A stretch of 64,000 nucleotides of DNA from Pedobacter segetis (GCF_016623585.1 NZ_JAEHFY010000015.1:56384-120383), one strand, 5' to 3'; shown: positions 54,400-63,928, numbered from the stretch's first letter. Notes: generated by a model not told the origin, from the sequence alone. Program-made: numbers and translations.

Positions 54400-56859
54400 A
54401 TGTTAATAAATATGGTTTTCCCTAAAAACGCAGCATTTAATGCCAAAGCAATTTTATATTTAATATTTTTCTTTTTGATCGGCGAGGTACACGCACAAAA
54501 TAAATCTTACGATATAGACATCACTAACTCATCTAAAGCGATAATTTATAACGGTTTAGATTTAGGAGGGGTAAATAATAAGGGAAATTCCATAGCGGTA
54601 AATAATTACTATATCTCGATTAACAAAAAGCCCATTATACCAGTAACCGGTGAGTTTCATTTTAGCCGTTATCCCGAACAATATTGGGATGAATCTATCA
54701 AGAAGATGAAGGCGGGTGGTATCACTATCATTGCAACTTATGTTTTTTGGAACCTGCATGAAGAAAAGGAAAATGTTTTTAATTGGGATGGAAATAGAAA
54801 CCTAAGGAAGTTTGTTAAAATTTGTGCAGACAATGATATGCCCGTAATTGTTCGTATTGGGCCGTTTTGCCATGGCGAGATAAGAAATGGGGGTTTGCCA
54901 GATTGGTTGTTGCCAAAACCTTACTCGGTTCGTTCTAACGATCCCGGTTACCTTGCCGAGGTTGAAAAACTTTACAATGAAATAGGCAAACAACTTAAAG
55001 GGCTATATTTTAAAGATGGTGGGCCAATTATAGGAACCCAAATTGAAAATGAATTTCAACATTCTGCGGCACCGTGGGGCTTAACCTATCCGGGCCAGCC
55101 TTATGATTATACCGCTGCCGAGAGAGATTTAGGGGTAACACATTTTGGAGTATCGGTATCAGAAACTAAAAACCCTTATCAAGAGTTAGGCAACAACCAC
55201 ATGAAAATCTTAAAGCAATTGGCTATAAAAGCAGGGATACAAACCCCACTTTATACCGCCACCGGTTGGGGCAATGCCGCCATAATAGAGAAAGGCAGTT
55301 TACCCGTTACGGCAGCTTATGCTTACCCTACATGGACAAAAAAAGCGGATATTTCTCCTTTCTATCTATACAAAGACCTCACTAAAACTCCAGACTATTC
55401 TCCCGTTAGTTACAACCCCCAAGAATATCCCGCTTTTGCCGCAGAGTTAGGGTCGGGGATTATGTGTACCTATACCAGACGGCCTCTTGTCCCCGCTAAA
55501 AGTTTGGATGCCTTGGTAAACAGATGTTTAGGAAGTGGCGTAAACGGCTTGGGATATTATATGTTTCATGGTGGATCAACTCCAAAAGGAGATTTTTTTT
55601 TCCAAGATGAAGCTGGTGGTTCACCTAAAATATCTTACGATTTCCAAGCTCCTATTGGCGAGTTTGGGCAAATCAGGCCTTCTTTTCAGAGGTTAAAACC
55701 TATACATTTCTTTTTAAAGGATTTTGGCGATCTACTAGCGCCAATGGTGCTAACGTTGCCCCAAAACAATAAAGACATCAAACCTACCGATCTAGAAACA
55801 TTGCGTTACTCGGTAAGATCAGATGGGGAACATGGTTTCCTGTTTATCAATAATTTTCAGGATGATTTGGTTTTAACGGATAAAAAAAGCCTAAGCGTGA
55901 ATGTTAAAACCAAAACTGAGACTATTAGTTTTCCTATATCTATAAAAAGTGGAGAAAACGCCATTTATCCTTTCAATTTAATGGTTGGTGGTGCTAACTT
56001 AAAGTTTGCAACTGCCCAATTGATGATGAAAAGCGAAGATTCAAAACTGCCCTACTATGTCTTTTTTATCAATGATGGAGAAAAACCTGTTTTTGTTTTT
56101 TCTAAATCAAAGGGCTTAAAAATAAAAAATTCTATCTCTTCAAATATTTTACAAACAGCTAAAGAGTGGAAAGTGTTGCCTGCAGAAAACCAAAATTCAG
56201 AATTTTTGATAAACCTGAATGGCAAGCAGACCAAAATTCTAGTACTCACAAAAGAAACAGCGTTAAAATCATACGTTCTAGATCCAACTAACAAAAAAGT
56301 TTTATGTTTTACCAATGCGCTTCCTTTACAAAACGGAGATGAGATCAAGTTTTTGAGTACAGGTAATTCTGAGTTTGATTTTTCTATTTATCCAAAGAAT
56401 AATTTAACTCCAAAATTGAGCGATGGTAAACTATCATCTATAAAAAATAGGTTGTTTGATACATTTAGCGTCAATCTCCCAAAATATGCGGATAGCCTCA
56501 ATTTTACCCAAACTTCTGATAGAAAAATTCAGGTTTCTATGCCTAGCCCCAATAAACAAATTGAAGATTTCTTTTTGAATATCGATTATGTTGGAGATAC
56601 GGGAATGGCATTTATTGATGGGAAATTAATTACCGATAATCTTTATAAAGGTTTACCATGGCAAATTGGGTTAAAACAGTATATGTTCAACAAAAAAGGT
56701 GACCAGATCCAATTTTATTTTAGGCCTATGTACAAAGGAGCCCCTTACTTGGTAGATTTGAAATCAAGCGATATTCCTGATTTTTCTAAGACCGATAAAT
56801 ACATCAAAATAAACAATGTAAGCTTAACGCCTCAATATAAGGCTTTTGTTAAGTTTTGA
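54400..56859 (+). CDS. GH35 beta-galactosidase
   Basis: This 819-aa exported enzyme has a signal ending GEVHAQ. GH35 motifs are clear: PVTGEFHFSRYPEQYWDESI, TYVFWNLHEEKENVFNWDG, RIGPFCHGEIRNGGLPDWL, the acid/base Glu 218 in GTQIENEFQHS, and the nucleophile Glu 349 in YPAFAAELGSGI. The C-terminal 350 residues are beta-rich jelly-roll-like domains. The family removes terminal beta-1,3/1,4/1,6-galactose. It is the last gene before the restriction-modification island, 72 bp after GH59, and probably completes the GH30-sulfatase-GH2-GH59 operon. The start at 54400 places two Met codons (1 and 5) before the signal; either may be used. Confidence 0.95.
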   Translation: MLINMVFPKNAAFNAKAILYLIFFFLIGEVHAQNKSYDIDITNSSKAIIYNGLDLGGVNNKGNSIAVNNYYISINKKPIIPVTGEFHFSRYPEQYWDESIKKMKAGGITIIATYVFWNLHEEKENVFNWDGNRNLRKFVKICADNDMPVIVRIGPFCHGEIRNGGLPDWLLPKPYSVRSNDPGYLAEVEKLYNEIGKQLKGLYFKDGGPIIGTQIENEFQHSAAPWGLTYPGQPYDYTAAERDLGVTHFGVSVSETKNPYQELGNNHMKILKQLAIKAGIQTPLYTATGWGNAAIIEKGSLPVTAAYAYPTWTKKADISPFYLYKDLTKTPDYSPVSYNPQEYPAFAAELGSGIMCTYTRRPLVPAKSLDALVNRCLGSGVNGLGYYMFHGGSTPKGDFFFQDEAGGSPKISYDFQAPIGEFGQIRPSFQRLKPIHFFLKDFGDLLAPMVLTLPQNNKDIKPTDLETLRYSVRSDGEHGFLFINNFQDDLVLTDKKSLSVNVKTKTETISFPISIKSGENAIYPFNLMVGGANLKFATAQLMMKSEDSKLPYYVFFINDGEKPVFVFSKSKGLKIKNSISSNILQTAKEWKVLPAENQNSEFLINLNGKQTKILVLTKETALKSYVLDPTNKKVLCFTNALPLQNGDEIKFLSTGNSEFDFSIYPKNNLTPKLSDGKLSSIKNRLFDTFSVNLPKYADSLNFTQTSDRKIQVSMPSPNKQIEDFFLNIDYVGDTGMAFIDGKLITDNLYKGLPWQIGLKQYMFNKKGDQIQFYFRPMYKGAPYLVDLKSSDIPDFSKTDKYIKINNVSLTPQYKAFVKF

Positions 56860-57008
56860 ATAAGTGTAGGGTTTTGCAGCATGGCTAAGTGGTAAAAACC
56901 GAAGAACAAATGTTCAGTTTACCATAAAAGTTCAATAGAAGAACTATCGTAAAATTTAGTGTTGAGCTAGCCATTTTGTCTAATTGTTGTTACCTGTTGG
57001 CGTTTTTA

Positions 57009-57060
57009 GTCTATAAATTTAGACGATTCTTTGGAAAATCAACTGTAGATTATAAGTATC
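57009..57060 (+). promoter_or_regulatory. Candidate controller-protein boxes upstream of the methyltransferase
   Basis: GTCTA (57009-57013) and TAGAC (57020-57024) form an inverted repeat, and GATTATAAGTATC (57048-57060) shares the word TATAAGTAT with the region upstream of the controller gene. They lie 53-104 bp before the methyltransferase ATG. This is the arrangement expected if the controller protein regulates both arms. Confidence 0.4.
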
Positions 57061-57112
57061 ATTTTTAATTTTTTTGTTTATCTTTACCAAGTTACTTAAA
57101 AGGCTTAGTAAA

Positions 57113-58849
57113 ATGTTGGTTAAAGAACTTAAAAGCATTGATCAAATTTCGTCTTTTCTTAGTAGGATTGCTCTTGGGCAAAATGGATATGAGCAAGGTC
57201 TAAACAAAATAGATAGAAAGAAAAAAGGTGTTTTCTTAACCAACTCGGTTAGTACAGTCGAAAACTTATTAGATATTGTTATAATTGATTCAGAAATTTT
57301 CGCAAAACGAATACTTGAACCTTCTTGTGGTCAGGGTATTTTTATTTTAAAATTACTCTCCGACATTTATTTGAAATTTCCCGATCCCACATTGATTTCA
57401 AACTTTATATCAAAAAACATTTTCTTTGTTGATGTACAAGAAGAAATGGTAGAAAAAACCAAAACAAATATTAAAGAACTATTCACTTTTCTATTTGATG
57501 AGGACATTCAAGCTTCATTTAACGGAATAACTTGGGATTTTACTGACAAAGTTCCTTCAGGATTATCATTATTTGATGAGATAAAAACCACTCCGTTTTC
57601 TAGTTTGTATAATTCATTCGATTATGTGATTGGTAATCCACCTTACGTTACATTATATGGACGAAGAGATAAAAAAGAAAATGAAGAACAAAGGATAAAT
57701 TACTTAAACAACTATCATCAGTTTCCAAGTTCAGTAAAAAACGGAAAATTAAATCTTGTAATGTTGTTCATAGAACACTCACTTGATTTTTTGAAAGAAA
57801 ATGGCAAGTTGAGTTTTATTATTGATGTTTCATTTTTTGAAACTGCTTATGAGTTTACAAGGAAATATTTATTGGATAATACAACTATTGATGAGTTGCA
57901 GGTGAACATTAAAGATTTTGATGTTGCAAGTGGTCAAGTAATTATCAAACTTTCAAAAACTAAAAGTATAAACCATAAAGTGCAATTCATTGATCATAAA
58001 ACAGAAAACCGTTATTTGGTAGAACAGTCAAGTTGGTACAATAAAAATGATGAGTATAAATTCAGATACAATGGTTGCTCAACATCAAAGCAAATTTTAG
58101 ATAAGGTCGAAGCCAAAAAAGATAAAACAATACTTCAATTATTCCCAAATAAAAATCTGCGTACCTGTGTGATGCTTTTAGATATGGAAGATAAATTTAC
58201 TTTCGTAGATAAAGGAAGTAGAGAAGAGGATTTTTTGTATCCATATTACCAAGGTTCAAAAGCACTTTCAGAAAAGTATGGTAAATTGGATTTCAAGAAA
58301 TATTTTTATTACCACAAACCCTTACAAGATTCAATTAATGATGAGTTAAAAATTGAACTTGAAAAACAAGGTGTTAAGAATAAAAAAAGATTAGGTTTAG
58401 GTGAAACTATTATTTATGATAATCCAAAATTATTCATTAGGCAATCGGCAAAGGAAATAATTGCTACAATAGATTTAGGCAAAAGTGCTGCAAATAATAG
58501 TCTTTATGTTTTTTCATTGAGAAATAATTCGGCAGAAACAATTGAATTTTTATATTTTTTATGTGGTTTTTTGAACACAGATTTTGTAACTTATTATGCT
58601 CAACAAATGAATATTATAAGGTTTTCACAAGGCAAACAACCACAAATAAAAATTGGTGATTTAGGCACTATCTATATTCCTAATGATGTTAAATTAAAAA
58701 ACCAGATTTCTAAATTATGTAAAGAAATTTATACCGATTTTGATTCAAAAAATACTGTAAAAACACAAATAAACAAATTGGTTTATTCTTACTACGAGTT
58801 GTCCGATATAGAAATTGCTACAATTGAAGAAAGTATCAAAGATTTTTGA
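57113..58849 (+). CDS. Type II N6-adenine DNA methyltransferase
   Basis: This 578-aa cytoplasmic protein has the SAM-binding motif I as EPSCGQGIF (residues 69-77) and the catalytic motif IV as NPPY (175-178, in YVIGNPPYVTLYG), the order of gamma-type N6A methyltransferases of the Eco57I/TaqI class. The C-terminal ~250 residues would be the target recognition domain. I use the ATG at 57113, not a TTG 39 bp upstream, because it restores a natural start before the conserved region. The gene is convergent with a controller-nuclease pair on the other strand. Its codons look more A/T-rich than those of the flanking glycosidases, suggesting recent transfer. The recognition sequence is unknown. Confidence 0.92.
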   Translation: MLVKELKSIDQISSFLSRIALGQNGYEQGLNKIDRKKKGVFLTNSVSTVENLLDIVIIDSEIFAKRILEPSCGQGIFILKLLSDIYLKFPDPTLISNFISKNIFFVDVQEEMVEKTKTNIKELFTFLFDEDIQASFNGITWDFTDKVPSGLSLFDEIKTTPFSSLYNSFDYVIGNPPYVTLYGRRDKKENEEQRINYLNNYHQFPSSVKNGKLNLVMLFIEHSLDFLKENGKLSFIIDVSFFETAYEFTRKYLLDNTTIDELQVNIKDFDVASGQVIIKLSKTKSINHKVQFIDHKTENRYLVEQSSWYNKNDEYKFRYNGCSTSKQILDKVEAKKDKTILQLFPNKNLRTCVMLLDMEDKFTFVDKGSREEDFLYPYYQGSKALSEKYGKLDFKKYFYYHKPLQDSINDELKIELEKQGVKNKKRLGLGETIIYDNPKLFIRQSAKEIIATIDLGKSAANNSLYVFSLRNNSAETIEFLYFLCGFLNTDFVTYYAQQMNIIRFSQGKQPQIKIGDLGTIYIPNDVKLKNQISKLCKEIYTDFDSKNTVKTQINKLVYSYYELSDIEIATIEESIKDF

Positions 58850-59555
58850 TACTTTCTTCTTGTGATTTGTTAAGTTCTTTAAGCTGTTTTAAGGATAAGT
58901 CTTTTTTGAAATTACCTTGCCTTAAATTTTCTAATTCTTCAGTTGCCTTTTTCAGTTTTCTTTCATTAGATTCAATTTTCTTTTGAAGTAAAAACTCTAA
59001 AAATTCTTCTCGGGTTCTTTACATCGGTTCTTCAAAACCATTGACTTGCATTTGGTTTGCAGGTGTTATTCTCATTGTACTACTAACATCTTTAAGGAAA
59101 TATGATTTTACGAATATTTCATTATTCTGTACAAAATCTAAGCCTGTTTCATTCCCTTTGTAATAGACAAGAATGTAAACCAAATAGAAGTAACCACTAT
59201 TCATTAATGTCAATACTTTGTCGGGTGTGCCGCTATCAGGATTGGTGTCGTCATTGTCAACATTTATGGCTTTAAAATCAACCCAAAGTAATTCTCTATG
59301 GTTGTTGATTTCAAAAAATGTTTGTACGTCAAATGGATTTTTTGTTTTTCCTTCTGGCGAAGCTATAGAGTCTGTAAAATACTCGTGTTTTTTAGTAAAT
59401 TCAACAAACTTGTTTTCAAGGTATTTACTTATTCCGTCCCCAACTCTTTCTCCTTTTTTTACAGCAATTGTTAAATTCGGGCCTTTATCTATAATTTGTT
59501 CTACAACCTTATTTAATTGGGCAATAATTAGTTCTTCGTATTCTTTTATCTCCAT
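58836..59555 (-). pseudogene. Type II restriction endonuclease candidate, interrupted by an in-frame stop
   Basis: From ATG 59555 the frame encodes 178 residues to a TAA at 59019-59021. It then continues in the same frame for another 60 codons to a TGA at 58836, with a coiled-coil-like, Lys/Glu-rich and clearly protein-like sequence (REEFLEFLLQKKIESNERKL). A Tyr-to-stop change (TAT/TAC to TAA) between EEPM and RTREEFLEF is the simplest reading. A PD-(D/E)xK nuclease site is suggested by PFD (residues 74-76) and VDFK (Asp 93, Lys 95). It starts 1 nt after the controller gene stop and converges on the methyltransferase, overlapping its 3' end by 14 bp. If the stop is real the nuclease may be inactive or shortened; a sequencing error is possible. 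Confidence 0.65.
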
Positions 59556-59556
59556 T

Positions 59557-59775
59557 TTACTTGAATAAGTCTGATTTAAAAAATTGATAAACAGACATAT
59601 CAAGAGCTTTTGCAATTTTTTCAATGTTTGCTATTGAAACATTTCTTTTTCCTTGCTCGATACTTGCAATATAGGTTCTGTCAAGCTCACAAATGAATGA
59701 GAACTTTTCTTGACTAAGTCCTTTTTCGTTTCTAAGTTCTTTAAGGCGTATTCCAATTTTAATCCTTATATCCAC
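59557..59775 (-). CDS. XRE-family controller (C) protein of the restriction-modification system
   Basis: This 72-aa protein is a single Cro/CI-type helix-turn-helix domain: IKIGIRLKELRNEKGLSQEK, FICELDRTYIASIEQGKRN and IEKIAKALDMSVYQFF. Size and position match C proteins that delay nuclease expression until the host DNA is methylated. Translation must start at GTG 59775, as no ATG fits. The stop lies 1 nt before the nuclease ATG, so the two are co-transcribed and probably translationally coupled. Symmetric C-box-like sites lie 23-48 bp upstream. Alternative: an unrelated small regulator, unlikely given the arrangement. Confidence 0.9.
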   Translation of the reverse strand: MDIRIKIGIRLKELRNEKGLSQEKFSFICELDRTYIASIEQGKRNVSIANIEKIAKALDMSVYQFFKSDLFK

Positions 59776-59797
59776 AGTTGCGAATCTCTATTTTTGT

Positions 59798-59827
59798 AGT
59801 TTATAAAACAACGGACTATAAGTATAA
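59798..59827 (-). promoter_or_regulatory. C-box-like operator upstream of the controller gene
   Basis: On the minus strand ACTTATAGTCC (59823-59813) and TTTATAAACT (59807-59798) lie 23-48 bp before the GTG start. ACTTATAGTCC resembles the known C-box of C-protein systems (GACT/AGTC symmetry around TAT). TATAAGTAT is repeated upstream of the methyltransferase. Assignment rests on motif memory and position. Confidence 0.5.
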
Positions 59828-60065
59828 TACAGGAGTGTTTTGTTAGTTTTATTGTCGATGTTATTCATGTCGGTTCTCTACGTTTCAGGTAACTTCTCAG
59901 CCATCTGTTGCCATTATTCTCTTCTTAGTTGTGTCTTAAAGTCACCCATAACCTAAATATATGCGCATTTTAGTCTATCACAATAGTTGTTATATCCATT
60001 GTTGAAAAACAATTATATTTTTAGCTTGCATTAAATTCAAACCAACTTCAAATAATAATCATACA

Positions 60066-60827
60066 ATGTTAATTAAGTTTTTAAAAAAGGCGGCAATTCT
60101 TATGGTTTTTTCATTCATGGTAATGAGCTTTTCCTCGTCTGCTGCATCAAAAAAATTATCCGATCATTTTTTATATTCCGAAAAAACCGACTCTGGTTAT
60201 CTATCCAATATCATTCTAGAACTACAAAAAACTTGGCCCCAAAACAGAACGATCAATTTGGTTTTTCATGGCCATAGCGTTCCTAGTGGTTACCAGCATA
60301 CGCCCATAGTAACTACTTTTGGGTCGTATCCGCTTTTATCATTATGGCTTATTACCCAAAAATATCCTCATGCGGTGGTAAATGCCATTAAAACTTCTAT
60401 TGGCGGTGAAAATGCCGAACAGGGAGCCAAAAGGTTTAAGAGGGATGTTTTAAGTAAACAGCCCGATGTGATTTTTATTGATTATGCGCTTAACGATCGC
60501 CCCATTGGTTTACAAAGGGCAAAAGCCGCATGGGAAAGCATGATCCAAGAAGCACTAGATGCAAACGTAAAACTGGTACTGATGACACCCACTCCTGATA
60601 TTAAGGAAGATATTAAAGATCCCAACGCACCGTTGGCACTGCATACACGGCAGATTATTGAGTTGGGCGAAAAATACCATATCCCGGTTATCGATAGTTA
60701 TGATGCTTTTAAAAAAATGGCCCTAGAAGGCGTGGATCTAAAAATATACATGGCTCAAAATAATCACATCAACCCAAAAGGTCATCAAGTGGTTGCCGAT
60801 TTGATTTATAAATTATTTATTAAATGA
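60066..60827 (+). CDS. SGNH/GDSL-fold hydrolase with altered active-site motifs
   Basis: This 253-aa exported protein has a signal ending SSSAAS. It has the SGNH blocks in modified form: GHS (Ser 71 in FHGHSVPSGY) instead of GDS, SIGGENAEQG as block II, DYALNDRP as block III, and NNHINPKGH where DxxHP is usual. The nucleophile Ser and final His remain, but the block V Asp aligns with Gln. Such proteins usually deacetylate sugars. It overlaps the following sulfatase by 4 bp (ATGA), so the two are translationally coupled and probably act together. It follows the restriction-modification island by 290 bp. Whether it is catalytic or binds a sugar is uncertain. Confidence 0.78.
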   Translation: MLIKFLKKAAILMVFSFMVMSFSSSAASKKLSDHFLYSEKTDSGYLSNIILELQKTWPQNRTINLVFHGHSVPSGYQHTPIVTTFGSYPLLSLWLITQKYPHAVVNAIKTSIGGENAEQGAKRFKRDVLSKQPDVIFIDYALNDRPIGLQRAKAAWESMIQEALDANVKLVLMTPTPDIKEDIKDPNAPLALHTRQIIELGEKYHIPVIDSYDAFKKMALEGVDLKIYMAQNNHINPKGHQVVADLIYKLFIK

Positions 60828-62737
60828 TACCAAAACTGCAGGTTAAAATTATCTTAAGTTTTTTAACCATCTTGTTTTTTTGCCTTAGGGCAGAGGCTCA
60901 ACAAAAGCCCAATATACTTTGGGTGGTTATAGAAGATACATCCCCGCAGTTTATTGGATGTTATGGCGATAAAACTGCCAAAACCCCAAACATAGATGAA
61001 CTGGCAAAAAAAGGAGTGCGTTTTACCAATGCCTTTTCTACCGGAACGGTTTGTTCGCCTAGTCGGTCAACCATTATTACCGGAGCCCGCACTTTTGAAA
61101 TGGGTACTGGTAACCACAGGAGCCAATATCCTATACCCGATTTTATAGCGGGTTTTCCTACTTATTTAAGAAAAGCAGGATATTATACCAGTAATAATTA
61201 TAAGAAAGATTACAACACTTCATCGCAAGAAAAAATAACAAAGCAAGCCTGGGACGAAAGTTCTAAAACAGCAGGTTGGTGGAACAGAAAAAGCGGGCAG
61301 CCTTTCTTTGCTGTTTTTAATTTTATGGGAAGCCATCAATCCAGAACCATGACCAACCCTTATGATGTGTATGTAAAACAGGTGCTAGATACCCTGCCCA
61401 AAGCTTTGCAAACCGGGGACAATGATTTTAAAGTACCGCCAATTTTTAAGGATACGCCAGAAATGCGTCATCAATTGGCCCGTATTTATAATGGGATTTC
61501 TTTAACGGATTATAATATCGGTAAAATTTTAAACCGTTTAAAAAAGGATAACTTGATGGACAGCACCATCATCTTTTTTTATGCAGACCATGGCGAGGCA
61601 ATGCCAAAAGGAAAAACTAATGGGATTGATTTAGGCCACCGGGTTCCTTTTGTAGTTTATTTCCCCGAAATGTATAAAAATCTTTCTCCATTTGGGACTG
61701 GCGGTGTAGTAACCGATCAATTAATTGATTTTGCCGATTTAGCGCCCACATTGTTAAATCTGGCCGGAGCCGATGTGCCCGCATATATGCATGGTAGAAA
61801 TTTCTTAGGAAAAAATTCTGCTCCAGAAGCTAAACAATTACTGCTTTCCAGCGATGGATCGGAAGGGGCTTCAAATGTAATGAGAACCATTACCAATGGG
61901 AAAATGAGTTATTCCAGAGCATTTATGCCTTTTATGCCCCAAATGTTTTACGAGAAATATTTTGATTTTAGTGATATTTTACAACAGATGAGGAAAGATT
62001 TCAAGAATAATTCCCTTTCAGAAATCCAAAAGCAGATGTTTGAAACAGGTACCACAGAATATCTGTACGATTACGATAAAGACCCATGGCAAACAAACAA
62101 TTTAGCAAAAGACCCTAGGTATAAAAACCTGATAGAAAAGATGAGAGAGGATTTAAAAGACAGCATCATCAAAAATAAAGATGTGATGTTTTTGCCCGGA
62201 TATGAATTAGATCAGGTTTCTAAAAATACAACACCTTATGAATTTAGGCTCAATACAAAAGACTATCCCATAGCAGATATTTATAAAGCAGCATCTTTAT
62301 CTGGTATAAAGACCGAAACAGCATTGAAACAACAGCTCGCTTTGCTGCATCATGCCAATAAAATTGTTCGTTATTGGGCAGCGCTTGGGCTAAAGAGCCA
62401 GGGAAGTAAACTGCAGAATTATAAAAAGGAAATACTTAATAGCTCGAATGATAGTTATATGCCTGTTCGTATCATACTGGCATCTATCTGCTACGATCAT
62501 TTTTTAAACCAACAGGCAAAGCAAATTCTTATAAAAACATTAAGTTTGGCTGAAGAAGAGAAGTTGCAATTGCTTACCTTGCAGATGTTAATTTATCAGC
62601 AAAACAATAAAGAATTTATACCTAATGTAGAAGAGTTATTAGCGCAGAAAAGTACCAAACCAGAAGCAAGGGAAGTTTCAGAATTGTTTTTATATGTGGT
62701 AAAGGGCACTCCGTTACATTACACCACCTTTTGGTAG
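60824..62737 (+). CDS. S1-type sulfatase with extended C-terminus
   Basis: This 637-aa exported enzyme has a signal ending LRAEAQ. It contains PNILWVVIEDTSPQFIGCYG (metal Glu 37/Asp 38 in place of DD), CSPSRSTIITGARTFEMG with formylglycine Cys 77, FYADHGEAMPKG and GHRVPFVVYFPE. Unlike the other three it has about 120 extra C-terminal residues of helical HEAT-like character (AALGLKSQGSKL, PVRIILASICYDHF) that might aid dimerisation or binding. The IEDTSP and EMGTGNHRSQYP segments mark the subfamily typical of heparan/fucan-like S1 enzymes, though I cannot number it. It overlaps the SGNH gene by 4 bp and is 21 bp before the CE2-like esterase, forming a tight unit. Confidence 0.93.
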   Translation: MIPKLQVKIILSFLTILFFCLRAEAQQKPNILWVVIEDTSPQFIGCYGDKTAKTPNIDELAKKGVRFTNAFSTGTVCSPSRSTIITGARTFEMGTGNHRSQYPIPDFIAGFPTYLRKAGYYTSNNYKKDYNTSSQEKITKQAWDESSKTAGWWNRKSGQPFFAVFNFMGSHQSRTMTNPYDVYVKQVLDTLPKALQTGDNDFKVPPIFKDTPEMRHQLARIYNGISLTDYNIGKILNRLKKDNLMDSTIIFFYADHGEAMPKGKTNGIDLGHRVPFVVYFPEMYKNLSPFGTGGVVTDQLIDFADLAPTLLNLAGADVPAYMHGRNFLGKNSAPEAKQLLLSSDGSEGASNVMRTITNGKMSYSRAFMPFMPQMFYEKYFDFSDILQQMRKDFKNNSLSEIQKQMFETGTTEYLYDYDKDPWQTNNLAKDPRYKNLIEKMREDLKDSIIKNKDVMFLPGYELDQVSKNTTPYEFRLNTKDYPIADIYKAASLSGIKTETALKQQLALLHHANKIVRYWAALGLKSQGSKLQNYKKEILNSSNDSYMPVRIILASICYDHFLNQQAKQILIKTLSLAEEEKLQLLTLQMLIYQQNNKEFIPNVEELLAQKSTKPEAREVSELFLYVVKGTPLHYTTFW

Positions 62738-62758
62738 CTGATGTTTATAAAATTATAA

Positions 62759-63757
62759 ATGGCCAAATTAGTAGTTTTTATATTATTGATGATTTATGGA
62801 AGCGTATTCGCTTCAGAAAAACTGATATTACCCAGTAATAAACGTATAGAATATGTGGGCAGATGGGATAAAACAGATCCCAAAAATTACCATTCTTACT
62901 GGGGAGGAGCTTATTTTAACTTAAGCTTTAAGGGAAACGCCGTAAAAATCAATTTAACATCTCCTGTTAGTGTATATGTAAAGTTGGATGATGGTAAAAT
63001 GGTTTTATATAAAAATGTTTCAGGCTGGGTAAAGATCACTCCAGATACTTTGCATAGCATAACACACCATTTGCAGGTAATTGCCAAATTTCAGAACGAT
63101 GAAATACAGCTGGCCGCTTTAGCTTTAAATGAAGGCGGAAAATTGCTGAAGTCTGTAAAGAAAAAGCATTGGGTAGAATACATCGGCGATTCTATAACTT
63201 CCGGGGATAGAACCACCCAAGGAAACACTTCTGCCTATCCTTGGCTTTGTAGCGAGCTGCTGAATGTAGCCCATACGCAAATTTCTTATTGTGGCATTCC
63301 TTTGGTTAGCGGGTATCATCATAATTATAAAGGCGCACCAGAAATCGGGATGGAATCTGCCTACCTCAATCTAAAACAACCTAATCACCCAGATAACACA
63401 GAATGGGATTTTACAAATGCTGCGCCAGATATTTTGATCATAAATTTAGGCACCAACGATCATAATTTACAAGTAGATACCGTTTTATTTAAACAAACCA
63501 TTACCCAGTTTACCAGAAACTTAAGGTTTATCTACCCAAATTCACACATCTTGGTAATGGTCCCTTTTAACCAAGCTTATCGTAAAGAAATTACAGAAAT
63601 GGTGTTAAACGAGCAAAAAAGAGATAAGAAATTACAATTAATAAATACAGAAAATTGGCTAAATAGCAATGATTTTGTTGATGGGACACACCCAACTGAT
63701 GCGGCTCATTTAAAAATATCGGCAAGGCTGGTAAAAATAATCAAACCGCTTTTATAA
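62759..63757 (+). CDS. CE2-like acetylesterase (jelly roll + SGNH hydrolase)
   Basis: This 332-aa exported protein has a signal ending YGSVFA. The N-terminal ~120 residues form a small beta-sandwich (IEYVGRWDKTDPKNYHSYWG, FKGNAVKINLTSP), as in family CE2. The SGNH domain follows with intact motifs: GDSITSGD (nucleophile Ser 145), LGTNDHNL and FVDGTHPTDAAH (Asp-His pair). CE2 enzymes remove O-acetyl groups from xylan or mannan-type sugars. It is in one unit with the SGNH hydrolase and sulfatase. Contrast with the neighbour at 60066, whose GDS motif is changed, suggests the two are not redundant. Confidence 0.9.
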   Translation: MAKLVVFILLMIYGSVFASEKLILPSNKRIEYVGRWDKTDPKNYHSYWGGAYFNLSFKGNAVKINLTSPVSVYVKLDDGKMVLYKNVSGWVKITPDTLHSITHHLQVIAKFQNDEIQLAALALNEGGKLLKSVKKKHWVEYIGDSITSGDRTTQGNTSAYPWLCSELLNVAHTQISYCGIPLVSGYHHNYKGAPEIGMESAYLNLKQPNHPDNTEWDFTNAAPDILIINLGTNDHNLQVDTVLFKQTITQFTRNLRFIYPNSHILVMVPFNQAYRKEITEMVLNEQKRDKKLQLINTENWLNSNDFVDGTHPTDAAHLKISARLVKIIKPLL

Positions 63758-63928
63758 ATGATAGCCGTATTTCTTTACGATAAGATTGTCTATCATTTCA
63801 AACCTTTTATCCATTTACTTTAGGTAATTTTTTTATTTAATTTGAGTTTGATATTGAAATATATCTAAATTGACCAAAATTTTCAGAACCTGGATTATAT
63901 CCTTTTATTAAATAATCAATTTCATTAC

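Noticed and set aside
57074..57112. TTG-initiated N-terminal extension of the methyltransferase
   Set aside because: The ATG at 57113 is a better start, and the extra 13 residues have no family counterpart that I recognise.
56860..60065. Target-site duplication or transposon ends around the restriction-modification genes
   Set aside because: I compared the two flanks (56860-57112 and 59776-60065) by eye and found only the short TATAAGTAT word, better explained as a controller site.
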